DNA of 64,000 nt from Longimicrobium sp. (GCF_036388275.1 NZ_DASVSF010000071.1:1-64000); one strand, 5' to 3'; counted from the first letter of the stretch, positions 1 to 8,242 are shown. The notes: a model not told the origin generated them from the sequence alone. Made by a program: numbers and translations.

Positions 1-2
1 CC

Positions 3-107
3 ACCTGCCAGCAGCAGAAGGTGCACCCGCTCGACTTCATTGCTCTTTCCATCGCCGCCCTGCGCTCCGGCAACGCTGCACCCAAGCTCCTGGCTGCTGC
101 CACCTGA
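3..107 (+). CDS. Transposase C-terminal fragment (likely IS66-type), cut by window edge
   Basis: The reading frame is open from the left edge to a TGA at 105-107, giving 34 residues. It begins with TCQQQKVHPLDF and ends with APKLLAAAT. A short Cys-Gln-rich start followed by an amphipathic helix and a Pro-x-Leu-Leu end resembles the C-terminus of IS66-family TnpC transposases. The match is from memory of the family and the fragment is short. Only the 3' end is visible, so whether the element is intact cannot be judged. It is followed directly by dispersed repeats, which fits an accessory insertion site. Confidence 0.4.
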   Translation, partial: TCQQQKVHPLDFIALSIAALRSGNAAPKLLAAAT

Positions 108-421
108 ACGGTTACGTCGCGGCAACAAAGGCCCAAAGTCCTCCTTCGCGGACTGCATCCGCGGCAGGGGTGCACGAGGCCAGCGGACGTGCAGGTCAGG
201 TCTCCCCCTCCCCTGCGCAGCGGGGGACGGGGGCTGGGGGGAGGGGGCTCCCAGAGGAATGCACCGGCAGCCCGTCGAACCCCGACTGAAGTCTCCCCTC
301 TCCCGGCGCAGTTTGCCGGGGGAGGGGCGGGGGAGGGGCCACCCGCGGCATGCACCGAGATCCATCGAAACGCCCCCGAACCCGCGAAGCCTCGCGCACC
401 ATCAGAAATCGACAAAGCTCC
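108..421. repeat. Intergenic G/C-run hairpin repeats
   Basis: There is no gene here. Two repeat units are visible. Unit A (about 200-250) has a C-run, a GCGCAGC turn and four runs of five or six G (222-247), a potential G-quadruplex. Unit B (about 291-340) is a hairpin with arms CCCCTCTCCCGGC and GCCGGGGGAGGGG. Similar units recur in most large gaps of the window. Confidence 0.85.
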
Positions 422-922
422 ATGAGGCGGCCTCCCATCCCCCTAATCCTCCCACTCCTCGCGTTCACCCTGCTCGCCGGCTGCGGGCCCAGCGACGAAC
501 TCCGCGGTGGCGCGCCCTCCGTCGAAGCACTGGGCCGCGAGGTGGTCCAGGCGCTCGTGGCGGGCGACACGGCGGCCCTGGAAGCATTCCGCACGACGGA
601 GCACGAGCACAACGCCGTGCTCTGGCCTCGCTTTCCCGCCGCGCGCTCGGGTGACCCCGTGCTGGCGTGGGACAACGTACAGATGCGCAACGCGGGAGCC
701 CGGGCGGAGTGGATCGGCGCCTTCCGCGGCCGCCGCGTGCGGTACGACCGCGCCGAATGCTCGGGCAAGGTGGAGGAGTACGGGAGCTTCCAGATCCTGC
801 GCGGCTGCTCGGTGACGGTGACGGACCTCGACGGGCAGCGCGCCTGGACCCCGCGGCCCTTCGACCGCGTGGTCCGCATGGGCGGGGTCCACAAGGTGAT
901 CCGCTACGTCGAGGTGGATTGA
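422..922 (+). CDS. Small lipoprotein, unknown function
   Basis: This encodes 166 residues. The ATG at 422 is chosen because it begins a lipoprotein signal: MRRPP, a hydrophobic stretch, then a lipobox LLAGC with Cys near residue 19. An upstream in-frame ATG at 350 lies in repeat DNA and would bury the signal. The mature part carries a helix (EALGREVVQALVAGDTAALEAF) that resembles the start of SnoaL/NTF2-type 'dose and mutate' folds, followed by a Trp/Arg-rich beta region with two Cys. The product probably sits in the periplasm or outer-membrane inner leaflet. No enzymatic motif is recognised. It converges on the pit gene across a shared hairpin. Confidence 0.75.
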   Translation: MRRPPIPLILPLLAFTLLAGCGPSDELRGGAPSVEALGREVVQALVAGDTAALEAFRTTEHEHNAVLWPRFPAARSGDPVLAWDNVQMRNAGARAEWIGAFRGRRVRYDRAECSGKVEEYGSFQILRGCSVTVTDLDGQRAWTPRPFDRVVRMGGVHKVIRYVEVD

Positions 923-933
923 GGGCAGAACGA

Positions 934-968
934 GCGGAGGCGCAGAGACCGGGTCTCTGCGCCTCCGC
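934..968. terminator. Bidirectional hairpin terminator
   Basis: Perfect 16-bp stem (934-949 with 953-968) and a 3-nt CGG loop between convergent genes. There is no clear T-run on either side, so termination efficiency is uncertain. Confidence 0.7.
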
Positions 969-988
969 GTCCCTGCGATTCCGCCGGT

Positions 989-2029
989 CTACAGCGTCGG
1001 CGCGAACGTGGCCAGGATCAGGTAGCTGATCGCCGACATCAGCGCCGCCGCGGGAATCGTGAGCACCCAGGCCCACACGATCCGCCCCGCGATCCCCCAG
1101 CGCACCGCCGAAAGCCGCGTCGTGGCACCCACGCCCACGATGGACCCCGTGATGGTGTGCGTGGTGCTCACCGGAATGCCGAAGTTGGTGGCGATCAGGA
1201 TGCTCATGGCCCCGCCCGTCTCGGCGCAGAACCCGCCCACCGGCTTCAGCCGGGTGATGCGCGACCCCATGGTGTGCACGATCCGCCACCCGCCGAACAG
1301 CGTGCCGACGGAAAGGGCGGTGTAGGCGCATACCTCCACCCACAACGGGATGGTCTCGGCGTTGGGCACGTAGAGCAGGTGCAGGAACCCCGTCTCCTGC
1401 GCGAAGATGTGGTTCACCGACACCAGCAGCGAAACGATGATGCCCATCGTCTTCTGCGCGTCGTTGGCCCCGTGCGAAAGCGAAAAGAGCGCCGAGCTGG
1501 CCAGCTGCGCGCCCTTGAAGAAGCGGTCCGCGGGGCCGCGCGGCACCCGGTGGAAGAGCCAGCTCACCAGCACCATCAGCCCGAAGCCCAGCAACATGCC
1601 GATCAGGGGCGAAAGCACGATGAACGCCAGCGTCTGGATCCACTTGGTGCCCCACTCGATGGCCCCCATCCCCGCCGCCGCCACGGCCGAGCCCGCGTAG
1701 CCGCCGATCAGCGCGTGCGAGGAGCTGCTGGGAAGCCCGTACACCCAGGTGATCAGGTTCCAGATGATGGCCCCGGACAGGCCGCCCAGGATCACCGTGG
1801 GCGTAACCACGTCCAGGTCGATCATCCCCTTGCCGATGGCCTTGGCCACGGCCGTGCCCACGATGAACAGGGCGGCGAAGTTGAAGAACGCGGCCCACAG
1901 CACCGCCGGGAACGGCTTCAGCACGCGGGTGCCCACGACCGTGGCGATGGAGTTCGCCGAGTCGTGGAAGCCGTTGATGAAGTCGAACGCGAAGGCGACC
2001 AGGACGATCAGGACGACGTAGGTGACCAC
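989..2029 (-). CDS. pit: PiT-family inorganic phosphate transporter
   Basis: The protein has 346 residues, typical for the short bacterial PiT type. It is an integral inner-membrane carrier for metal-phosphate coupled to H+ or Na+. The family duplicate motifs are visible: FINGFHDSANSIATVV near the N-terminus and SHGANDAQKTMGI in the second half. Many hydrophobic segments alternate with short loops and the SSSSHALIGG loop. It lies 7 nt downstream of the DUF47 gene on the same strand, the standard PiT accessory arrangement, so the two are probably co-transcribed. The divergent pst operon gives the cell a high-affinity system next to this lower-affinity one. Confidence 0.95.
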   Translation of the reverse strand: MVTYVVLIVLVAFAFDFINGFHDSANSIATVVGTRVLKPFPAVLWAAFFNFAALFIVGTAVAKAIGKGMIDLDVVTPTVILGGLSGAIIWNLITWVYGLPSSSSHALIGGYAGSAVAAAGMGAIEWGTKWIQTLAFIVLSPLIGMLLGFGLMVLVSWLFHRVPRGPADRFFKGAQLASSALFSLSHGANDAQKTMGIIVSLLVSVNHIFAQETGFLHLLYVPNAETIPLWVEVCAYTALSVGTLFGGWRIVHTMGSRITRLKPVGGFCAETGGAMSILIATNFGIPVSTTHTITGSIVGVGATTRLSAVRWGIAGRIVWAWVLTIPAAALMSAISYLILATFAPTL

Positions 2030-2036
2030 GGCGGCC

Positions 2037-2648
2037 CTACCCGTTCTTCAGGGCGATGCTTTCCAGCACGTTCGACACGTTGTCGCACTGGTCGATCGCG
2101 TCTTCGAGCTTGTCGTACAGCTCCATCCACTTGATCACTTCCAGCGGGTCGGGGTGCCCGGAGAACAGCTCGCCCACGGCCTCGGCGTAGATGGCGTCGC
2201 CCTCCTCCTCCAGCGCCTTGAGAGCCCGGGTGTGGTCCAGCATCATCTTGGGCTTCTTCATGTTGCGCACGGCCGTCTCGATCTGGCTGGCCGCGCGCTT
2301 CAGCACGTCGGCCAGGCGCGCCGCGTGGACCGGGGCGGCCGTCAGGTGAAACATCTGCGCGCGGCGCACGGTGCCGTCCAGCAGGTCGATCACGTCGTCC
2401 AGCCGCGAGGTGAGCAGGTGGATGTCTTCGCGGTCCAGCGGCGTGATGAAGCTGCGGTCGATGCGCACGATCACGTCGTGGGTGATCTCGTCGGCCTCGT
2501 GCTCGCGCTTCTTGACTTCGGCCGCCAGCTCCGTGAGCCGCGCGGGATCGGCGAACAGCTGCGCGACCAGGTCGGCGCACTCGCACAGGAGGCGCGCGAG
2601 GTCGTTGAACATCGGGAAGAACTTTTCGTCACGCGGAATCAGGCCCAC
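2037..2648 (-). CDS. DUF47 (PhoU-like) PiT accessory protein
   Basis: This is a 203-residue all-helical protein of the DUF47/PhoU-like family, which usually accompanies PiT permeases and may control them. The GTG at 2648 is chosen as start because a strong GGAGG lies 5 nt before it (2654-2658). The longer frame from 2726 adds an unstructured leader without a ribosome site. Visible family features are the start VGLIPRDEKFFPMFNDLA, the KKREHEADEITHDV metal-site-like helix and the DREDIHLLTSRLDDVIDLLDG helix. It is the first gene of a two-gene operon with pit. Its promoter must lie in the region it shares with pstS. Confidence 0.93.
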   Translation of the reverse strand: MGLIPRDEKFFPMFNDLARLLCECADLVAQLFADPARLTELAAEVKKREHEADEITHDVIVRIDRSFITPLDREDIHLLTSRLDDVIDLLDGTVRRAQMFHLTAAPVHAARLADVLKRAASQIETAVRNMKKPKMMLDHTRALKALEEEGDAIYAEAVGELFSGHPDPLEVIKWMELYDKLEDAIDQCDNVSNVLESIALKNG

Positions 2649-2775
2649 GTCGTCCTCCAGAAACTCGAGTTTTGTAACGGCCGCCGGCGGGTTCGCCGGA
2701 TGCCGCGCGTCCGCGGCTGCCCACACGCCGCGCTCCGCCTCGCCAAACCGGCCTTGGGCCGGATGGCTGCGGGAT

Positions 2776-2835
2776 GTTACAACCGTTACGGCGCCGTTAC
2801 AAGTGTCGTGATGCCTTCTGTTACACTCGCGTTAC
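2776..2835 (+). promoter_or_regulatory. Candidate Pho box: phased GTTAC repeats
   Basis: GTTAC occurs five times, starting at 2776, 2785, 2796, 2820 and 2831. Two pairs (2785/2796 and 2820/2831) are spaced exactly 11 bp, the spacing of direct-repeat half sites bound by PhoB/PhoP response regulators. The unit CTGTTACA at 2818-2825 resembles the enterobacterial half site CTGTCATA. The site lies between the divergent DUF47-pit operon and pstS, so phosphate control of both sides is likely. Identity of the regulator is inferred. Confidence 0.6.
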
Positions 2836-2897
2836 GCTCGGCCGGTAGGTTCCGGCACGTCAGGTTTCTGTCCTGTCCCGAACCGGCCAGTGCACGG

Positions 2898-3992
2898 ATG
2901 AAAAGAGCAACCGGAACCATCGCCGCGTTCGCGGCGTTTGCCCTTTCGGCCTGCGGAGGCGGCGACGCCAGCCCCGCGGCCATGAAGCAGAAGCAGCAGT
3001 CGTCCGCCGCGGGCGGAACCGTCACCCTCACCGGCGCGGGCGCCTCGTTTCCGCGCCCCATCTACGACCGCTGGTTCGCCGACTACGCGGGCGCCAACCC
3101 CGTGCGGGTGAACTACCAGGCCATCGGCTCGGGCGGCGGCATCCGCCAGGTCACCGAGGGCACGGTGGACTTCGGCGCCTCGGACGCGCCCATGAGCCAG
3201 GAGGAGCTGGCCAAGGCCCCGGGAACGGTGCACGTGCCCACCGTGCTCGGCGCGGTGACCATCGCCTACAACCTCCCGGGGCTCGCCCAGCCGCTGCGGC
3301 TGGACGGGGCTTCGCTGGCCGGCATCTTCGGCGGCACCATCAAGAAGTGGAACGACCCGGCCATCGCCGCGCTGAACCCGGGCGTGCAGTTGCCGGCCAC
3401 CGACGTGATCCCGGTGCACCGCACCGACGGCAGCGGCACCACCTTCATCTTCACCGAGTACCTGGGCGCCGTCAGCCCGCAGTGGAAGCAGGGCGTGGGC
3501 GTGGGCAAGACGGTGAACTGGCCCGCGGGGCTGGGCGGCAAGGGCAACGAGGGTGTCACCGGCCAGGTGAAGCAGACGCCGGGCGCCGTGGGCTACGTGG
3601 AGCTGGCGTACGCGCGCGAGGGCAACCTGCCCACCGCCGCCGTGCGCAACGCCGCCGGCCAGTTCGTGCAGCCTTCCGTGGAGGCGACCACCGCCGCCGC
3701 CGCGAACCTGCAGCTGGGCCCCGACGGCGACCTGCGCGCCTCGCTGGTGAACCTGCCGGGTGCGCAGACCTATCCCATCGTGGCGTGGACGTACCTGCTG
3801 GTGCCGCCGCACATGCAGGACTGCACCAAGGCGCGGGCGCTCGCCGGCCTCGTCCGCTGGTCGCTGACCGAAGGCGCCGCCACCGCGCGCCAGCTTCACT
3901 ACGCGCCGCTCCCCGACGCCGTGCGCGCCCCGGCCCTGGCGGCGATGGACGGCGTCACGTGCGGGCCGAACAAGGAGCGGGTGGGGCAGTAA
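2898..3992 (+). CDS. pstS: Phosphate-binding lipoprotein PstS
   Basis: The protein has 364 residues. The ATG at 2898 starts a lipoprotein signal with lipobox LSAC (Cys19), so the protein is likely a periplasm-facing lipoprotein. Family motifs are clear: GAGASFPRPIYDRWF, the phosphate-site GSGGGIRQ, DFGASDAPM, and HRTDGSGTTFIF. Length and order match the PstS family. It captures phosphate for the PstCAB permease. It is transcribed away from the DUF47-pit operon, with phased GTTAC repeats just upstream. A 347-bp repeat-filled gap separates it from pstC, so its transcript level may differ from that of the permease genes. Confidence 0.96.
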   Translation: MKRATGTIAAFAAFALSACGGGDASPAAMKQKQQSSAAGGTVTLTGAGASFPRPIYDRWFADYAGANPVRVNYQAIGSGGGIRQVTEGTVDFGASDAPMSQEELAKAPGTVHVPTVLGAVTIAYNLPGLAQPLRLDGASLAGIFGGTIKKWNDPAIAALNPGVQLPATDVIPVHRTDGSGTTFIFTEYLGAVSPQWKQGVGVGKTVNWPAGLGGKGNEGVTGQVKQTPGAVGYVELAYAREGNLPTAAVRNAAGQFVQPSVEATTAAAANLQLGPDGDLRASLVNLPGAQTYPIVAWTYLLVPPHMQDCTKARALAGLVRWSLTEGAATARQLHYAPLPDAVRAPALAAMDGVTCGPNKERVGQ

Positions 3993-4339
3993 GGGAGGGG
4001 GTTGCCCAAGGTCCGGTGCTCGGGCCGGCGCCCCCCATACCCAACCCTTCCCCCGCAAACTGCGCGGGGGAAGGGAGCCAGTAGAGTGCGCGAGGCCAGC
4101 CGGAGCGCGATTCAGGTCTCCCCCTCCCCTGCGCAGCGGGGGCCGGGGGCCGGGGGGAGGGGGCGGCCCCGGCATTCGCCACCGCCGGTCGACCCCGACC
4201 GAAGTTTTCCCCTCTCCCGGCGCGGTTTGCCCGGGGAGGGGCGGGGGAGGGGCCCGCCCTCGGCACATGAGCAAGCAGACACGCGAGGGCGCGGCGAGAA
4301 GGGTCGCCGCACCCTCCTTCATCAGGACCAAAGGAACGG
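3993..4339. repeat. Intergenic hairpin repeats between pstS and pstC
   Basis: There is no gene here. It holds at least three units: a hairpin CCTTCCCCCGC / GCGGGGGAAGG (about 4046-4076), a G-run block with G4 potential (4138-4166), and a CCCTCTCCCGGC-type hairpin (about 4212-4240). These structures inside the pst transcript could lower read-through or protect the pstS message; that role is inference. Confidence 0.8.
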
Positions 4340-5335
4340 ATGCAACCCGTACCTGAGCAGGCGGGCGCACTGGCGACAGGCCCCCGCTCGTTCGCATCAC
4401 GGCTGCTCCCTCGATACGCGCAGGGAAACGTCGCCGACCGCAGCTACGCGCTGGCGCTGGGGGCGTTCGGCCTGGCCATCCCGGTGCTCTTCGCGTTCAT
4501 CGTCGTGCGCGTGGGCGTGGCCTCGTGGCCGGCCATCCAGCGCTTCGGCCTGGGCTTCGTGGGCGGGACCACGTGGGACCCGGTAGCCGGCCAGTTCGGC
4601 GCGCTGCCGTTCATCTTCGGCACGCTGGCCTCGTCGCTCCTTGCGCTGCTGATCGCCGTCCCGCTTTCCATCGGGCTGGCGATCTTCCTTACCGAGCTGG
4701 CGCCGCGCTGGCTGGCCGCGCCGATCGCCTTCGGCACCGAGCTGCTGGCCGCCATTCCCAGCGTGGTCTACGGCCTGTGGGCCATCTTCGTGCTGGTGCC
4801 CTGGCTGCGCACCGCCATCCAGGAGCCCGTCGCCAACGCCATCGGCGACAAGGTGGGGCTGTTCGCCGGGCCGGCGTACGGAAGCAGCATCATGGCCGGC
4901 GGCGTCATCCTGGCCATCATGATCGTCCCCTTCATCTCCGCCGTGTCGCGCGAGGTGCTGGCCGCCGTGCCTGTCGCCCAGCGCGAGGCGGCGCTGGCCC
5001 TGGGCGCCACGCGCTGGGAGATGACCTGGCAGGTGGTGCTTCCCTACGCCGTGCCGGGGATCATCGGCGCGATCATCCTGGGACTGGGCCGCGCGCTGGG
5101 CGAGACGATGGCGATTACGATGGTGATCGGAAACCGGGCCGAGGTGGCGACGTCGCTCTTCGCCCCGGGTGCGACGATGGCCAGCGTGCTGGCGAACGAG
5201 TTCGCCGAGGCCAGCGACGACCTTCACCTGGCGGCGCTGATGTCGATCGGCCTGCTGCTGTTCGGCATCACCATCGTGGTCAACTCCGTCGCGCGCTTCC
5301 TCGTCTGGCGCGTCAGCCTGCGGGGGGGCAAGTGA
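4340..5335 (+). CDS. pstC: Phosphate ABC transporter permease PstC
   Basis: The protein has 331 residues and is one of two inner-membrane subunits of the Pst importer. About six hydrophobic segments follow a 35-residue cytoplasmic N-terminus. The ABC permease coupling (EAA) loop is present as QREAALALGATRWEM, followed by PYAVPGIIGAIILGLGRALGETMA, a typical PstC signature. The ATG at 4340 follows AAAGGAACGG. It overlaps pstA by 4 nt, implying translational coupling. Confidence 0.96.
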   Translation: MQPVPEQAGALATGPRSFASRLLPRYAQGNVADRSYALALGAFGLAIPVLFAFIVVRVGVASWPAIQRFGLGFVGGTTWDPVAGQFGALPFIFGTLASSLLALLIAVPLSIGLAIFLTELAPRWLAAPIAFGTELLAAIPSVVYGLWAIFVLVPWLRTAIQEPVANAIGDKVGLFAGPAYGSSIMAGGVILAIMIVPFISAVSREVLAAVPVAQREAALALGATRWEMTWQVVLPYAVPGIIGAIILGLGRALGETMAITMVIGNRAEVATSLFAPGATMASVLANEFAEASDDLHLAALMSIGLLLFGITIVVNSVARFLVWRVSLRGGK

Positions 5336-6237
5336 GTGGGCCGGCGATCGGGCCCATGACGGCGCCGCAGCACGCGGCGCCGCTTGACCAGCTGTCCTTC
5401 CGCGACCGGCGGCGGCGCATCTCCAGCCGGGTCTGGCTCGCGCTGACCGGGGTGGCGGCGGCGCTCACCGTGCTGCCGCTGTTGCTGATCTTCTTTCACC
5501 TGCTGCGCGCGGGGCTGGGCTCGCTGAACCCCGAGTTCTTCACCAGCGTCCCGGCCCCGGTGGGCCAGCCGGGGGGCGGGGTGGGGAACGGCGTGCTGGG
5601 CACCTTCCTGCTCGTGGGCCTGGCCGGGGCCATGGGGCTGCCCGTGGCCATCGGCGCGGGCGTCTACCTGGCCGAGGCCGAGGGCGGCCCGATGGCCAAC
5701 GGCATCCGCTTCATCACCGACGTGATGAACGGCATTCCGTCCATCGTCATCGGCATCTTCGTCTGGGCGTGGGTGGTCGTAGCGATGGGCGGCTTCAGCG
5801 CCTTCGCCGGCGGCGTCGCCCTCGCCATCATGCTGCTGCCGATGGTTACGCGGACCACGGAAGAGATGGTTCGCCTGGTTCCCCGCGAGATGAAGGAGGG
5901 CGCCCTGGCGCTGGGCTTCACCCGCTGGCGCACCACGCTGGGCGTGGTGCTTCCCGCGGCGCGCAGCGGCATTCTCACCGGCGTGCTGATCGCCCTTGCG
6001 CGCATCGCGGGCGAAACGGCGCCGCTGCTCTTCACCGCGTTCGGCAACCCGTTCTGGTCCGCGGGGCTGAGCGAGCCCATCGCCGCGCTGCCCGTGCAGA
6101 TCTTCCAGTACGCCATCAGCCCGTTCGAAGAGCAGCACAAGCAGGCCTGGGCCGCGTCGCTGCTGCTGATCGCGCTGGTGCTGGCCATGAACCTGGCCGC
6201 GCGATTCCTGATCCGCAGCCCGTACCGGAGCCGCTGA
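5332..6237 (+). CDS. pstA: Phosphate ABC transporter permease PstA
   Basis: The protein has 301 residues when started at the GTG at 5332, which overlaps the pstC stop (GTGA) and follows a G-run that can serve as ribosome site. An ATG at 5356 is an alternative giving 293 residues. It shows six or so membrane segments, the PstA-type loop VPREMKEGALALGFTRWRTT (EAA motif) and the segment RIAGETAPLLFTAFGNPFW, characteristic of PstA. It pairs with PstC to form the channel and ends 1 nt before pstB. Confidence 0.95.
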   Translation: MSGPAIGPMTAPQHAAPLDQLSFRDRRRRISSRVWLALTGVAAALTVLPLLLIFFHLLRAGLGSLNPEFFTSVPAPVGQPGGGVGNGVLGTFLLVGLAGAMGLPVAIGAGVYLAEAEGGPMANGIRFITDVMNGIPSIVIGIFVWAWVVVAMGGFSAFAGGVALAIMLLPMVTRTTEEMVRLVPREMKEGALALGFTRWRTTLGVVLPAARSGILTGVLIALARIAGETAPLLFTAFGNPFWSAGLSEPIAALPVQIFQYAISPFEEQHKQAWAASLLLIALVLAMNLAARFLIRSPYRSR

Positions 6238-6238
6238 C

Positions 6239-7093
6239 ATGCAAGACCTTACCGCGCAGGCCCCCGTGCAGCGGGCGCCCGCGCTTCCCCTGAACGACGC
6301 CGCGATGCCCACGGAAACGCCCACGCAGGCCCCGGCGGAGCTGGCCATCCGCGCCGACGACTTCTCGTTCTGGTACGGCGGCACCCGGGCGCTGAACGAC
6401 ATCACGCTCGAGATGCCGCAGAAGCAGGTGACGGCGCTGATCGGGCCGTCCGGCTGCGGCAAGAGCACGTTCCTGCGGTCCATCAACCGCATGAACGACC
6501 TGATCCCCGGAATCCGCCACGACGGCGACATCACCCTGCGCGGCGAAAGCGTGTACCGCACCGGGCTCGACGTGGTGCAGCTGCGCAAGCGGGTGGGGAT
6601 GGTGTTCCAGAAGAGCAACCCGTTCCCCAAGTCCATCTACGAGAACGTGGCGTACGGCGCGCGGGTGAACGGGCTGGCCAAGGGCCGCCGCGCGCTGGAC
6701 GACCTGGTGGAGCACTCGCTGAAGCAGGCCGCGCTCTGGGACGAGGTGTCGGACCGGCTGGACCGCAGCGCGCTGGGGCTTTCCGGCGGGCAGCAGCAGC
6801 GCCTGTGCATCGCGCGGGCGCTGGCGGTGCAGCCCGAGGTGCTGCTGATGGACGAGCCGGCCAGCGCGCTGGACCCCATCGCCACACAAAAGATCGAGGA
6901 GCTGATCTACGAGCTCAAGGACCAGTACACCATCGTCATCGTGACCCACAACATGCAGCAGGCGGCGCGCGTGTCGGACTACACGGCGTTCTTCTACATG
7001 GGCTCGCTGGTGGAGATGGGGCGCACCAACACGCTGTTCACCAACCCGCGCGAAGAGCGCACCGAGGCCTACATCACGGGGAGGTTCGGATGA
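6239..7093 (+). CDS. pstB: Phosphate ABC transporter ATPase PstB
   Basis: The protein has 284 residues. It is the ATP-hydrolysing subunit of the Pst importer, on the cytoplasmic face. Walker A GPSGCGKS is at 69-76, Q-loop Gln124, signature LSGGQQQR at 181-188, Walker B VLLMDEP at 201-207 and switch His237. The N-terminus has an extra Ala/Pro-rich stretch of about 35 residues, so an internal ATG (residue 23) could be the real start. It begins right after pstA and its stop overlaps the phoU start (ATGA). Confidence 0.97.
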   Translation: MQDLTAQAPVQRAPALPLNDAAMPTETPTQAPAELAIRADDFSFWYGGTRALNDITLEMPQKQVTALIGPSGCGKSTFLRSINRMNDLIPGIRHDGDITLRGESVYRTGLDVVQLRKRVGMVFQKSNPFPKSIYENVAYGARVNGLAKGRRALDDLVEHSLKQAALWDEVSDRLDRSALGLSGGQQQRLCIARALAVQPEVLLMDEPASALDPIATQKIEELIYELKDQYTIVIVTHNMQQAARVSDYTAFFYMGSLVEMGRTNTLFTNPREERTEAYITGRFG

Positions 7094-7806
7094 GCCCGAC
7101 GCCGGGGTTCCGCCACTTCCACGAGGAGTTGGCCAAGCTCAAGAACCAACTGCTCGACATGTCGGGGCTGGCCGAAGACCTGGTCACCCGCTCGCTGCAG
7201 GCGCTGCGCGACCGCGACGGCGAGCTGGCGCAGGAGGTCATCCGCCGCGACAACGACCTCGACGCCATGGAGGTGGCCGTCGACGACGCCTGCATCCACC
7301 TGCTGGCGCTGCAGCAGCCGATGGCGCGCGACCTTCGCCTGATCACCATGGCGATGAAGATCAGCAACGACCTGGAGCGCGTGGGCGATCACGCGGTGAA
7401 CATCGCCGAGGCCGTGCGCCACCTGGCCGAGCAGCCCATCTACCTGGAGTTTCCGGAGATCGAGGAGATGGGGCGGCTGGCGACGGAGATGCTGTCGGAC
7501 GCGCTGGACACCTTCGTCCGCGCCGACGCGGCGGGGGCCCGCGAGGTGTGCCGCCGGGACGACCGCGTGGATGCGCTGCACAACTCGCTCTTCCGCATCC
7601 TGCTGACGCACATGATGGAAGACCCGCGGCGCATCGGCGCGTCGATGTCGCTCTTCCTGGTCAGCCGCAACCTGGAGCGCATCGCCGACCTGGCCACCAA
7701 CATCGCCGAGGACGTGGTGTTCCTGGTGGAGGGCCGCAGCATCAAGCACGGCGCCGAACGCTCCCCCGACGAGCGCCGCTCCGGCGGGGAGCGCCGGGCG
7801 AGCTGA
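7090..7806 (+). CDS. phoU: Phosphate signalling protein PhoU
   Basis: The protein has 238 residues with two PhoU repeats, each a three-helix bundle. The paired signature helices LERVGDHAVNIAE and LERIADLATNIAEDVVF are evident. PhoU links PstB state to the PhoR-type kinase and shuts the regulon when phosphate is plentiful. The ATG overlaps the pstB stop by 4 nt. The tail after residue 220 is charged (ERSPDERRSGGERRAS) and probably disordered. No phoB/phoR genes are in the window. Confidence 0.96.
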   Translation: MSPTPGFRHFHEELAKLKNQLLDMSGLAEDLVTRSLQALRDRDGELAQEVIRRDNDLDAMEVAVDDACIHLLALQQPMARDLRLITMAMKISNDLERVGDHAVNIAEAVRHLAEQPIYLEFPEIEEMGRLATEMLSDALDTFVRADAAGAREVCRRDDRVDALHNSLFRILLTHMMEDPRRIGASMSLFLVSRNLERIADLATNIAEDVVFLVEGRSIKHGAERSPDERRSGGERRAS

Positions 7807-7831
7807 CCCGGCGGCGCGCTCGACGCATAGG

Positions 7832-7860
7832 TTGACGCACGTTGTCCGGTCTGATACCTT
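7832..7860 (+). promoter_or_regulatory. Candidate sigma-70 promoter for small RNA
   Basis: The -35 TTGACG (7832-7837) and -10 TACCTT (7855-7860) are separated by 17 nt, with a TG at 7852-7853 giving an extended -10. It lies in the gap after phoU and points toward the hairpin cluster at 7865-8006. The -10 match is only moderate. Confidence 0.5.
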
Positions 7861-7864
7861 TGTG

Positions 7865-8006
7865 GCGTGCCGAAAGCCTCGTGCTTACGGCACGCGCCCG
7901 CGCCGCAAGGCGTTCGGGCCGGCCTGCGCCTCGTGAGCCAAGTTTACAATCACGAGGCACGCATCACCCCGCCCATCGGCTCGATGGACGGGGTGATGTG
8001 TTTTTT
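7865..8006 (+). ncRNA. Candidate structured small RNA after phoU
   Basis: This stretch of about 140 nt contains four consecutive perfect or near-perfect stem-loops and no convincing reading frame. Hairpin 1: GCGTGCCG / CGGCACGC (7865-7872, 7888-7895). Hairpin 2: GCCCG then CGCC closed by a GCAA tetraloop (7896-7919). Hairpin 3: CCTCGTGA / TCACGAGG (7929-7936, 7950-7957). Hairpin 4 is the terminator. The segment GCCTCGTG in loop 1 can also pair with CACGAGGC of hairpin 3, so alternative folds are possible. A promoter lies just upstream. It matches no RNA family I recognise. Its place after phoU suggests, but does not show, a link to phosphate control. Confidence 0.5.
7962..8006 (+). terminator. 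Strong intrinsic terminator
   Basis: A 16-bp stem with a single internal mismatch pairs CATCACCCCG with CGGGGTGATG and CCATCG with CGATGG around a GCT loop. It is followed by TG and six T (8001-8006). Only the plus strand has the T-run. Confidence 0.9.
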
Positions 8007-8242
8007 CCTCTTTCCACTCCCAGATTTTTTCATCCGCACGGCCGTCCCGGGGCGTTCCTCGCGGTGGAGTGCAATTAGGCCTCGCAGATCTCTCCGATCC
8101 GCCTCCTGTCCCCAATTCGTCGCTTTTCGCGGACCGCGCACAGACCTCTTGTCGATGCGCCCGGAGTGTATATGTTTTCACTGTCGACAGCCTGACCCTT
8201 CCGCGTGTGAAAGGCTGGTCTGCACGCGAACTGATTCGTTTG

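Noticed and set aside
196..894. Long reading frame opposite the first lipoprotein gene
   Set aside because: It runs through repeat DNA, has no ribosome site or recognisable motif, and is antisense to a lipoprotein gene with a clear signal. High GC makes long antisense frames common throughout this window.
2022..3992. 656-codon extended PstS frame
   Set aside because: The extra 292 codons lie opposite the DUF47 gene and across the control region. The lipoprotein signal at 2898 fixes the real start.
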